The notes below the pieces were generated by a model. That model was not told where the DNA came from. It ran no database searches and was given only the letters and a program-made list of their open reading frames with translations. From Psychrobacter sp. BI730 (GTDB lineage: Bacteria > Pseudomonadota > Gammaproteobacteria > Pseudomonadales > Moraxellaceae), in NCBI RefSeq assembly GCF_013414195.1, contig NZ_JAATTV010000012.1, positions 48,227 through 112,226 of the forward strand: 64,000 bases of DNA, read 5' to 3'. Position 1 is the first letter of the stretch. Each line of letters starts with the position of its first letter. Of this stretch, positions 56,309 through 64,000 are shown piece after piece. A program made the translations under genes and the position numbers.

Positions 56309-56339
56309 TTCTGCATTGGAGAGTTGTTCCAATGCAGAA
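56309..56339. promoter_or_regulatory. Perfect 12-bp inverted repeat in the sspA-sspB promoter region
   Basis: TTCTGCATTGGA and TCCAATGCAGAA form perfect arms of 12 bp around a 7-nt spacer. The site lies between divergent genes, 48 bp before the sspB ATG at 56387 and 87 bp from the sspA start. It fits a dimeric repressor site for the whole system; no dedicated regulator gene is seen beside it. A hairpin in the sspB leader RNA is the alternative. Confidence 0.8.
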
Positions 56340-56386
56340 AGCAACTATACAAGTTTATTATAAATTATATGGATTGATTGAAATTT

Positions 56387-57403
56387 ATGCGTTACTTTGC
56401 ATCTTTGATAGATAATATAAAACCAACTCTTTCAGGCCATGATACCTTCCCACTGAGATATGGCTGGTTAAAAAAAGTTCATGATCAAATTGCAATACAG
56501 CCGGAATCTGAAGAGATCGAAAACGTCTTCTCTCAAAGTACCGCTATTGCTGATTTTGGTGTTGGTAAAAATATGTTGAATGCTATGCGGTTTTGGTCAA
56601 CACATACGGCTATGATTATCAGAGATAACAGCGCTTATTATAATACACACCCTACTACGATAATTGATGAAATTTCGAAAGACGGTAATGTAAACGCAAC
56701 TAAACAACTCAATTCTTTTTATAATGCTGAAAATATTTTTGCTGATCATGGTTTGGATCCTTATCTAGAATCACCTTCGACTATTTGGCTATTGCATTTA
56801 TGCCTCGTCACAAACCCTAATTTAATGACCTATTACTGGCTCTTCAATATCAATACGAAGTCAGAGTTAAGCCGCGAAGAATTTGCTCGCTTATTAAAAG
56901 AGTTCTTTAAAGACCACGGCTTATCGGCTCCTTCAGATTCAACAATAAAAAAAGATATTGAATGCTTGATTCAAAATTACACAACGAAAACTCGTAAAGC
57001 GACTGATGATTTTGAAAATGTATTAGAAGGTCCGCTAGTAGAGCTTGGGCTATTGACCCGTGTTAATAAGCAAAACATTAGAGCACTACGAGGTGAGAAG
57101 AACTCTTTGACGCTGCATGTTTTCGTTTACGGCTTAATAAACTGTTGGCGAATTCATAATGGGGCAGCTGATACCTTGTCGCTAGAGATGTGTACTTATG
57201 ACGAATGTTCTCCAGGTCGGGTATTCATGTTAGATGAAGATGCGATTATAAATTATGCAGAGCAACTGCAAGACTCTACATATTCTTTGACGTGGACTCA
57301 GTCTGCTGGGATTCGCCAATTTCAAATAACTGATGGTAGTAGTCTTGATGCTATTTTTGAGCAATGCGTAGAGCATATGCGAAATGAAGACTATAGTCAT
57401 TGA
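56387..57403 (+). CDS. sspB: DUF4007 protein SspB (phosphorothioation, DNA nickase component)
   Basis: The 338-residue protein has the DUF4007 signatures SGHDTFPLRYGWLKK (about residues 16-30) and ADFGVGKNMLNAMRFW (about 52-67). In the known Ssp system the DUF4007 protein SspB nicks DNA and is needed for single-strand phosphorothioate insertion, to my knowledge. It starts the sspBCD operon. A TTG at 56378 is an alternative start; ATG 56387 has no strong ribosome-binding site, so the start is uncertain by three codons. Confidence 0.82.
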   Translation: MRYFASLIDNIKPTLSGHDTFPLRYGWLKKVHDQIAIQPESEEIENVFSQSTAIADFGVGKNMLNAMRFWSTHTAMIIRDNSAYYNTHPTTIIDEISKDGNVNATKQLNSFYNAENIFADHGLDPYLESPSTIWLLHLCLVTNPNLMTYYWLFNINTKSELSREEFARLLKEFFKDHGLSAPSDSTIKKDIECLIQNYTTKTRKATDDFENVLEGPLVELGLLTRVNKQNIRALRGEKNSLTLHVFVYGLINCWRIHNGAADTLSLEMCTYDECSPGRVFMLDEDAIINYAEQLQDSTYSLTWTQSAGIRQFQITDGSSLDAIFEQCVEHMRNEDYSH

Positions 57404-57467
57404 TAGGTCCTAAAAAATATTTAATTACGGTATTTTTAATAAATTAATTATAGAGTTATAAATAGTC

Positions 57468-60400
57468 ATGAATACTAGCCCTAATGTAGATAACTACCTT
57501 ATTGACCACATCGAGCGAAATCAATACTTCCAACGCTCTATCAATATCCATGCTGATAGCAACGACAAAGGTCCTATTAGTAACTTTTACTGTACTGCGT
57601 CATATGAACAAATTCTAATGAATATGATTGGTCATATAAAAGGCGGACAGACAGCGTTTACTTGGACAGGCCCTTTTGGATCTGGGAAATCGAGTTTGGC
57701 TTTGTTTCTACAGGGCTTGGTAAGTGATGATAAAGAGATTGTTGAAATCGCATCTTCTAAGTTAAGTAAAAAAAATAAGACTGCTATTGTTAAACATTTT
57801 AACTCTAAAGACCAACAATGGAAAACGCTTAACCTAACAGGTCAAACGATAGCGCCAGAGCAAATATTTAAAGATGCGCTAGGATTACCCTCAAGTGCAG
57901 ATGCGAAAGATATTTTAGAGGCATTAGATGGCTATATCGATGATGAACAACGTCTGATTATTTTTATTGATGAGCTAGGTAAGGTGTTTGATGGTGCAGC
58001 CAAGAGCCATCGTCCAGATGACATTTATTTTCTGCAGCAGCTTGCTGAATTTGTGAATAGAACCAATGGAAGAGTACTTTTAGTTGGTATGTTGCATCAA
58101 TCTTTTACAGCTTACGCACGTCAAGCGACTGCTAAAACACATAATGAATGGATGAAGATTCAGGGTAGGTTTGTCGATTTCGCCATTACATTATCGGTTG
58201 AAGAGCAGATTTATCTGATTGGTCAAGTCATTAATATAACTAATGAACAGTTAGAACAATACAAAAACAGCGATGAGTTCACAACCCAAATACAATCGCT
58301 AGTTGCGAATATTGCTAATTACCGTCAAACCAATTCAGAGAGTTTAACCAAGCTGCTAAGTGATGTATTCCCCCTACATCCGCTTGTAGCAATTTTGCTA
58401 TGCAAATTGTCTCAAAAGAACTTTGGACAAAATCAGCGTAGTATTTTCTCTTTCTTAATGTCTTCTGAACCAAATGGGTTTGGCTATTATCTAAAAAATA
58501 CTTTGTTGGATGAGTTTGTTCTATTTAAGCCGTATCAGTTTTGGGACTATCTGGATAGCAACTTGAATAGCGCTATTATTGCTTCTGAGTACAGCAAGCA
58601 ATGGCTGCTGTCTCAAACGGCAGTTAATCGTTATGAAGGCCTTGATAATGAGGCTGCAGTTAAGTTGATTAAAATAATTGCTCTCATCAGTATTTTCGCA
58701 GATGGGACAGGAGTGCATGCGAGTCCTGAGCTATTAAAGACACTACTAGGTATAAATGAAGAGCAACTGAATGAGCTTATCAAGTCGTTAGAATCTGCTT
58801 CGATTATATTTTATAGTAAATTTAAACAATCCTACGTGCTTAGTGAAGGTAGTGATTTTAACTTAAACGATGCGGTGAGAGAACAGATTCAAGATCTTGA
58901 CTCACTACCGTTTGAGCAGCTAGAACAGTTTGAGCCTATCGTTGCAAAAAAACATTATCAACTCACCGGTAGTCTGCGTTGGATGGAAGTGAAACTACTT
59001 CCGGTTACTGATGCATTGGAAAATGTACTTACGGGTCTGCAAGATAGTATCAATGCGTCGTTAGTCGGATATTTTTGTCTGCTTATACCTAAAAATGATG
59101 AAGAAGTATTGTTGGCAACAGAGGTTTGTAAAAAAATAGACAACTCTGATGAGTTTAATAATTTGGTAATTGCTGTTTTAGATAGTCATACGATTATCAT
59201 CGATATGTTAAAAGATAAGATCGCTTTAAGTAACATCTTGAAAAATGAAGAGAGATTGCTAAACGATAAGATTGCACGTCAAGAGACTGAAGGGCGTTTG
59301 GTTGAAATTGAAGATGCTTTGAATACGTTGCTTGATAAGAGTTTAAATGCATCGAAATGGTATAGCAGGCATTTAGCAAGTCCTGAAACCCAATTGAATC
59401 GATTCAAACTTTCAGCACTTGCATCAACCATCGCCGATAAGCAAGTGACTCAAAACTTCATTTGTAATAACGAACTGGTCAATCGTAATAAACCATCACC
59501 TAGCGCAAAAGGCGCTATCCGTGAACTGCTTAAACGTATGATTGAACGTAGTGAAGAGGCAAGCTTAGGAATTGATAAGTACCCACCTGAAAAAGGTGTA
59601 TATGAATCAGTTATTGCTAAAAATGGTTTGCACAAAACGGATAGCGATGGTAATTATTATTTTTCTAAACCTGATGATACACAGTTAGAAGCCATCTGGA
59701 AATGTGCTGATAATATCATTTCTGATGCTAAAGGAGATCTGGTTACTGCCAAGCAGATATATGAGGCTTGGGGGGCAGCTCCTTACGGCGTTAAAGCAGG
59801 ACTTCATGAAATTCTATACATTGCCTATATATTGTCACGTCATAGTGATTTGGCTAATTATATTAATGGTGAATACAAGCCTTCGGTCCAATACTTATTG
59901 GCTGAGTACCTAATTAAAGTCCCAGCTGATGTAGGTGTAAGGGAGGTGTCTTTCTTAGAGGGTGTCCAGTCATGGATTCATGTTTTAAGAGACAGGTTAC
60001 AAGAAGAGTTCGGCGCTCGTCTAGATGCTCATATTGAAGATGAACCATTACCGATCGCGCAAGCATTAGTGAGTATTTTCTATAGTTTGCATCCATGGAT
60101 TCAGCGTACTAATACTTTATCACCTAAAACTAAGCAGCTGCGTGATATTTTGAAAAAAGCAAATGATCCTAATCAATTGCTCTTTGATGACTTACCAAAG
60201 TTCTTTAGCGCAGCAGATGACGATGATGCAAAAGTACAGAAAATCATTGAAGGTTTACAAGAGTTAGATAAGGTTTATCCAGATCTGGTTTCTGATATAA
60301 ACATGAACCTTCAAAACTATCTTAAGGTAAAAGAAGACACTATTAATCCTTACACCGAAATTAACCAACGTTCTGAAGCATTGTTTGGTAAGTCGGGTGA

Positions 60401-60833
60401 TTATTTACTAGATTCGTTCATAGCGAGGCTTGTTAAATACGATGGCTCTATGAATGATGCTGAAAGTCTCATTAGTTTATTAGCAGGCAATAAGCCATCT
60501 AAAAAATGGATTGACCAAGACATTACTAAGGCCCAGCAACGTATTGCCACATATGGCTTTCAGTTCTTGGAAGCAGAAGTCAATGCTGATGTGAATGCCA
60601 GCCCAGATAGACAAAAAGTCGGGGTGATTACTAAGTCTCCTAATGCAACGACCAGCCGAGTACGAGAAGCGCATATTACGTCTAAAAATATAGAACCTAT
60701 CAATCAAAAAGTAGAAGAAATTGCAAATGCTCTGAAAGCGAGTCAATTCGATATGAATGATAGGATCGCTGTGATTGCCAAGCTTTTAGAAGCTTTAAAT
60801 GATGAAGAAGATGCTGAAAAGGAAGAGTCTTAA
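57468..60833 (+). CDS. sspC: Large P-loop ATPase SspC
   Basis: The 1121-residue protein has Walker A GPFGSGKSS (residues 68-76) and Walker B LIIFIDELG (163-171), then a long mostly helical region with several coiled-coil-like parts. Its position between the DUF4007 and PAPS-reductase genes identifies it as the SspC ATPase of a phosphorothioation system. BrxC/PglY-type ATPases of BREX look broadly similar, but the neighbours do not fit BREX. The stop codon directly abuts the ATG of sspD, so they are translated together. Confidence 0.82.
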   Translation: MNTSPNVDNYLIDHIERNQYFQRSINIHADSNDKGPISNFYCTASYEQILMNMIGHIKGGQTAFTWTGPFGSGKSSLALFLQGLVSDDKEIVEIASSKLSKKNKTAIVKHFNSKDQQWKTLNLTGQTIAPEQIFKDALGLPSSADAKDILEALDGYIDDEQRLIIFIDELGKVFDGAAKSHRPDDIYFLQQLAEFVNRTNGRVLLVGMLHQSFTAYARQATAKTHNEWMKIQGRFVDFAITLSVEEQIYLIGQVINITNEQLEQYKNSDEFTTQIQSLVANIANYRQTNSESLTKLLSDVFPLHPLVAILLCKLSQKNFGQNQRSIFSFLMSSEPNGFGYYLKNTLLDEFVLFKPYQFWDYLDSNLNSAIIASEYSKQWLLSQTAVNRYEGLDNEAAVKLIKIIALISIFADGTGVHASPELLKTLLGINEEQLNELIKSLESASIIFYSKFKQSYVLSEGSDFNLNDAVREQIQDLDSLPFEQLEQFEPIVAKKHYQLTGSLRWMEVKLLPVTDALENVLTGLQDSINASLVGYFCLLIPKNDEEVLLATEVCKKIDNSDEFNNLVIAVLDSHTIIIDMLKDKIALSNILKNEERLLNDKIARQETEGRLVEIEDALNTLLDKSLNASKWYSRHLASPETQLNRFKLSALASTIADKQVTQNFICNNELVNRNKPSPSAKGAIRELLKRMIERSEEASLGIDKYPPEKGVYESVIAKNGLHKTDSDGNYYFSKPDDTQLEAIWKCADNIISDAKGDLVTAKQIYEAWGAAPYGVKAGLHEILYIAYILSRHSDLANYINGEYKPSVQYLLAEYLIKVPADVGVREVSFLEGVQSWIHVLRDRLQEEFGARLDAHIEDEPLPIAQALVSIFYSLHPWIQRTNTLSPKTKQLRDILKKANDPNQLLFDDLPKFFSAADDDDAKVQKIIEGLQELDKVYPDLVSDINMNLQNYLKVKEDTINPYTEINQRSEALFGKSGDYLLDSFIARLVKYDGSMNDAESLISLLAGNKPSKKWIDQDITKAQQRIATYGFQFLEAEVNADVNASPDRQKVGVITKSPNATTSRVREAHITSKNIEPINQKVEEIANALKASQFDMNDRIAVIAKLLEALNDEEDAEKEES

Positions 60834-61670
60834 ATGTCAAAAATCAAGCACGTATTGGGTATATCAGGTGGTAAAGATAGTGCAGCATTAGCTATTTATA
60901 TGCGTGATAACTACCCGGATTTAGAGATTGAGTATTTCTTTACGGATACTGGTAAAGAACTCGATGAGGTGTATGAGTATCTCTCTTATTTAGAGGGTTA
61001 CTTAGGTAAGCCCGTACAACATATTAATCCTGACAGAGATTTTGATTTTTGGTTAACTCAGCATAATGACTACTTGCCATCTCCCCAGGCTCGTTGGTGT
61101 ACTATTAAAATGAAGCTAAAACCGTTCCAAGACTGGGTGCAGGGCTTTTTAGATGATGGCTATGAGGTACACTCATATGTCGCTATTCGTTCAGATGAGC
61201 CGTACCGTACTGGTTATGACTCTAGTGATGAAAAGCTTGTGATTAAACTTCCTTTCAGAGAAGACGGGATTGATAAGCCAGGCGTTATGGATATTTTAGA
61301 AAACTCTGGAGTAGGGTTGCCGTCATATTATGAATGGCGTACACGTAGTGGATGTACTTTCTGCTTTTTCCAGCGCAAGATAGAGTGGGTTGGGCTTCTA
61401 GAGCGTCATCCTGAAGCTTTTAAAGAGGCTATGGCTTACGAGAAAGAAGCGCTCGCTAATCAGAGCCCTTTTACTTGGTCTGAGCGTGAATCCCTAGAAG
61501 AGCTTAGTCGCCCTGAGCGAATTGCTGAAATTAAAGCCGATCATGAAAAAAGAATAGCAAAAATGAAAAAGCGGATTAAAGTTAATCCGCTTAGACCTGA
61601 TGGTGAGCCTGAGCTAGATATGGATGATATCTATGGACAAGGTAAAGCATGTGTAATGTGCCACAAGTAA
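60834..61670 (+). CDS. sspD: ATP pyrophosphatase / PAPS-reductase-fold protein SspD (DndC-like)
   Basis: The 278-residue protein has the PP-loop SGGKDS at residues 11-16, SPQARWCTIKMK, GCTFCFFQRK and a terminal CVMC, the cysteines of an iron-sulfur or sulfur-transfer site. DndC/SspD proteins activate the DNA backbone with ATP and insert sulfur supplied by the cysteine desulfurase. The gene starts immediately after the sspC stop (0-bp gap). It is the last gene of the operon; a convergent gene follows. Confidence 0.9.
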   Translation: MSKIKHVLGISGGKDSAALAIYMRDNYPDLEIEYFFTDTGKELDEVYEYLSYLEGYLGKPVQHINPDRDFDFWLTQHNDYLPSPQARWCTIKMKLKPFQDWVQGFLDDGYEVHSYVAIRSDEPYRTGYDSSDEKLVIKLPFREDGIDKPGVMDILENSGVGLPSYYEWRTRSGCTFCFFQRKIEWVGLLERHPEAFKEAMAYEKEALANQSPFTWSERESLEELSRPERIAEIKADHEKRIAKMKKRIKVNPLRPDGEPELDMDDIYGQGKACVMCHK

Positions 61671-61706
61671 ATATCAATTCTTATTCACTGACTATACTTG
61701 CTTCTG

Positions 61707-62579
61707 CTAGACTTCATAAATGCATTCTTCTAATGTTTGTGCAAATTCAGCTGTCGAAACATATCGCCTCGAAGCATCGTGTTGTAAACCTTTTCTTATA
61801 GGTTCAAATAATTTATTAGGGCCTATAAAATCACTCGAACTCAATATACCGCTTGGATGCTTGCGGTTTACTATAAACCAAAAAATAGAGCACATTTGAT
61901 ATATATCAGAATTGAAACTAATATCTTTACGATGTTCATCTATATTAATATATCTGGAAAAGGACTCAGGCGATAACCAGTACCTAGGACCTATGGCTTT
62001 ACCTTCATTAGTAATATCAGGACTAGAGCCGTCTAACATGAAACCTAATCCAAAGTCGCTTATTACCCACTTAGTATCTACTACTAAAATATTTTCTGGC
62101 TTAAGATCTCTATGTATTGCGTAACTATTTATTTGATTCAATGCTTTGGCAAGCCCTACTAATTGACCTGAATACTCACTGTAATCGACTTTGTTATTAC
62201 AAATGTAATCTTTCAAACTACAGTCAGCTTTCTCCATACTGATTAACAGAGCTTCTACGGTATGGTTTTCACCTCTGTATTGTCTAATTATATTAATACG
62301 CTTATATCCATAAAACTTGATAATATGTTCATGATTCAAAGCTTTAAGTAGTTTAAGCTCGGTAACTGCTCTTTTAGCTTCTCTTCTATGAAATTTATTA
62401 TAATCTTCTAAAGGAATGATTTTAAATGCATACTCATCTCCTGAACCCGAGTCAAGATAACATTCCACAGAACTGTTTCCGCCTTTACCTAAATGCTCTT
62501 GGTATTCGTAATTTTTAGAGTCAATCTCAATTAATCGCGGAACCTTATAAGAGTAACTATTGACCTTAATATTAATCAT
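61707..62579 (-). CDS. Hanks-type Ser/Thr protein kinase
   Basis: The 290-residue kinase looks catalytically complete: Gly-rich loop GKGGNSSV (31-38), Lys 53 in YAFKII, Glu 74 in the C helix, HRDLKPEN (156-163), DFG (175-177) and SPE (203-205). There is no membrane segment or added sensor domain. ATG 62579 overlaps the end of the DUF262 gene by 8 bp (ATGATTAA) with GGAG 6 nt upstream, showing translational coupling. It is convergent with sspD across 36 bp. An accessory kinase coupled to a DUF262 protein suggests a signalling effector of the phosphorothioation system; this is inference. Confidence 0.9.
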   Translation of the reverse strand: MINIKVNSYSYKVPRLIEIDSKNYEYQEHLGKGGNSSVECYLDSGSGDEYAFKIIPLEDYNKFHRREAKRAVTELKLLKALNHEHIIKFYGYKRINIIRQYRGENHTVEALLISMEKADCSLKDYICNNKVDYSEYSGQLVGLAKALNQINSYAIHRDLKPENILVVDTKWVISDFGLGFMLDGSSPDITNEGKAIGPRYWLSPESFSRYINIDEHRKDISFNSDIYQMCSIFWFIVNRKHPSGILSSSDFIGPNKLFEPIRKGLQHDASRRYVSTAEFAQTLEECIYEV

Positions 62580-63963
62580 CAAGGTCTCCGAAAAGGTCTT
62601 CAATGAAATCATCTTCATCGTTGTCATCAATTCGCATACTAGCGATTATAGATCGAAAAGAGGGTTGATACTCAATGTGTTTGGAAGATTCAAAGTGTCT
62701 TTTATGGGTTTTAAGAAGATTACTTCGCTGAAGTGGAAAATGTTTCTCCCATAATAAAATCCATTTTTCTTCATCAAATAAAATCTCATCTTCGCATAAA
62801 GGACAAGTGCCTGCACCAAGTGGACACATGCCGCTGTCATAGTACACTGGGTCTAACATATCGTAGATTTCAAGAAAACCTTTTAATTTATTATCTAGCC
62901 TATAAGTATCTTGCAGTTGAAGGAAGCTATTACTGTCTAAATACGTACCAGCCAATATGATTTTTAGAAAGTTAATGCGCCATTTTCTTGAAGATGTGCT
63001 ATTGGCCGAACTAAGGCAACGAACTGCATATTCTGTAAGGACGCTAGTAAAGTCTTCATCTGATGGGCTAATATTTTCATCTAAGAATTGAAAGTCTTGT
63101 TGTAAAAAAGCCACGTTTTTATCAGTGAGACTAAGTTCTTGTTGTGAAAAGTGATCTACAGCTAAGACAAGTGAATAGAAATCAGATTTTTGTTTAAATC
63201 TAGTTTTAGACATAGAATCTTCAGGAAAGAGTATTTTGATTTCATCTATTACCGTCATCATTCTTCTTTCTAAACCATCGAGGTTCTTTTTATTATATTC
63301 AATATAAAAGTTATCAAGGCTTTTCTTTTTATCTTGTGGACCTTCTAATAACCCTGCTAATATTTCAGATATAAATTCTACGTCTAATAGTCTTCTTCTA
63401 CTTGCAACAGTAAACACCTTCCAATTATCTAAAACTTCTAAGTTGGCAATTTTTTCAGCTAGATTATAGAAATTTCCAGGGAATTCTGCTTTCCTTAACT
63501 CTTGATTATTGAGAGGTATCGCGTATTTATTAAGACGCGTGTAAATCTCTCTGTACTGTTCCTCTGTATAGCCATATGCTTCATTACAGTCGATTATATA
63601 TCGCATCATACTGTTTTTAGCTTCTGTTGGTAAGTCAGAGTAGTAAAAACCCTTATATTCTCCTTCATAGGGGTCTTCGAGCTTTATTTTATTATTCACG
63701 AAATCTAATATTGAATTCAGCCTTTGCTGACCATCAATTATTTTCCTGACGGTACGACCATTATCTTCATTAGTATTTTGTATGAAGACCTTTGGAAGTG
63801 GGTATTCTTTTAATAATGTATCAATTAACATTATTTTAGAAGCTTTGTTCCAAACAGCTTTTCTTTGAAAGTCTGGCTGTAATACTAATTTTTTATCATT
63901 ATCCCATTCTACAAAGTCGCTAATATAGTCAATCCAAGATAAAAGAAGTACAACCCATATCAT
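62572..63963 (-). CDS. DUF262 (GmrS/SspE N-terminal type) protein; 5' end uncertain
   Basis: The visible 463 residues contain the DUF262 pattern LQPDFQRKAVWNKASKIMLIDTLL and the nucleotide-binding motif DGQQR (77-81), the signature of SspE and GmrS, whose DUF262 domain senses modified DNA and uses GTP. The C-terminal part has a CPLG...TCPLC segment (about 378-390), possibly zinc-binding, followed by a basic stretch, but I see no DUF1524 HNH motif. The frame stays open to the window edge upstream of the ATG at 63963, so the protein may be longer; the segment after that ATG (IWVVLLLSW) is unusually hydrophobic for this family. Its stop overlaps the kinase start. Confidence 0.85.
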   Translation of the reverse strand: MIWVVLLLSWIDYISDFVEWDNDKKLVLQPDFQRKAVWNKASKIMLIDTLLKEYPLPKVFIQNTNEDNGRTVRKIIDGQQRLNSILDFVNNKIKLEDPYEGEYKGFYYSDLPTEAKNSMMRYIIDCNEAYGYTEEQYREIYTRLNKYAIPLNNQELRKAEFPGNFYNLAEKIANLEVLDNWKVFTVASRRRLLDVEFISEILAGLLEGPQDKKKSLDNFYIEYNKKNLDGLERRMMTVIDEIKILFPEDSMSKTRFKQKSDFYSLVLAVDHFSQQELSLTDKNVAFLQQDFQFLDENISPSDEDFTSVLTEYAVRCLSSANSTSSRKWRINFLKIILAGTYLDSNSFLQLQDTYRLDNKLKGFLEIYDMLDPVYYDSGMCPLGAGTCPLCEDEILFDEEKWILLWEKHFPLQRSNLLKTHKRHFESSKHIEYQPSFRSIIASMRIDDNDEDDFIEDLFGDLDD

Positions 63964-64000
63964 GAAATAGTTTAGGTAAATTATTCTCCATCCAACCTTG

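Noticed and set aside
57468..60833. BREX assignment for the large ATPase
   Set aside because: BrxC-like ATPases look similar, but pglX, pglZ, brxA and brxB are absent and the flanking DUF4007 and PP-loop genes point to Ssp.

Overview
The window looks like a chromosome segment of a Psychrobacter-like member of the Moraxellaceae (Gammaproteobacteria). This rests on the moderate-to-low GC content, the fused RNase HI / DNA polymerase III epsilon gene, a FimL-like protein beside it, rnfB next to nth, and gene products resembling those of Acinetobacter and Psychrobacter. No database search was run, so the genus is an inference.

Layout. Positions 1-22 kb hold mostly core genes: clpB behind a sigma-32-like promoter, a PQQ-type sugar dehydrogenase lipoprotein, two tandem BCCT osmolyte transporters, a Kazal-like lipoprotein, metK, rnfB-nth, nudC, a fimL-like gene, rnhA-dnaQ, small membrane and lipoproteins, and a Tat-exported LD-carboxypeptidase. 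Positions 21-28 kb hold a GlxA-type AraC regulator divergent from an acyl-CoA dehydrogenase / MDR reductase / SDR operon, then a second SDR, a CitE-like lyase and arfB. Positions 28.6-38 kb hold a GDSL autotransporter esterase, two MFS exporters, an uncharacterised gene, a YqiA-like esterase and an acuR-acuI pair with three palindromic operators. Positions 39-46 kb hold a TetR gene divergent from a four-gene fatty-acid oxidation cluster (acyl-CoA dehydrogenase, thiolase, FadB-like, CaiB-like), with two matching palindromes and a MITE-like repeat between them. Positions 46-49 kb hold an acidic unknown protein, rluF, an SRPBCC protein and a DUF1244 protein.

From about 49.2 kb the character changes. 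There is a long gene-poor stretch with a tRNA-like remnant, an orphan pqqA (24 residues), a DUF2231 gene broken by an 8-bp tandem duplication and cut at its end by an insertion sequence, and a nest of three IS3-family remnants. The rest (53-64 kb) reads as a defence or modification island: a small ORF, a methyltransferase-like protein and an AlkB-type dioxygenase, then a phosphorothioation system of the Ssp type. sspA (cysteine desulfurase) is divergent from sspB (DUF4007), sspC (large P-loop ATPase) and sspD (PP-loop ATP pyrophosphatase / PAPS-reductase fold), with a perfect 12-bp inverted repeat in the shared promoter region. Convergent with it lies a two-gene unit: a DUF262 protein with the DGQQR motif of SspE/GmrS sensors but no recognisable C-terminal HNH (DUF1524) nuclease, coupled by an 8-bp overlap to a complete Hanks-type Ser/Thr kinase.

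The most interesting candidate is this Ssp + DUF262 + kinase arrangement. The Ssp genes would mark DNA with phosphorothioate, and the DUF262-kinase pair would be the matching sensor and effector, replacing the nuclease with a phosphorylation output. The DUF262 reading frame is still open at the window edge, so its N terminus is not settled.
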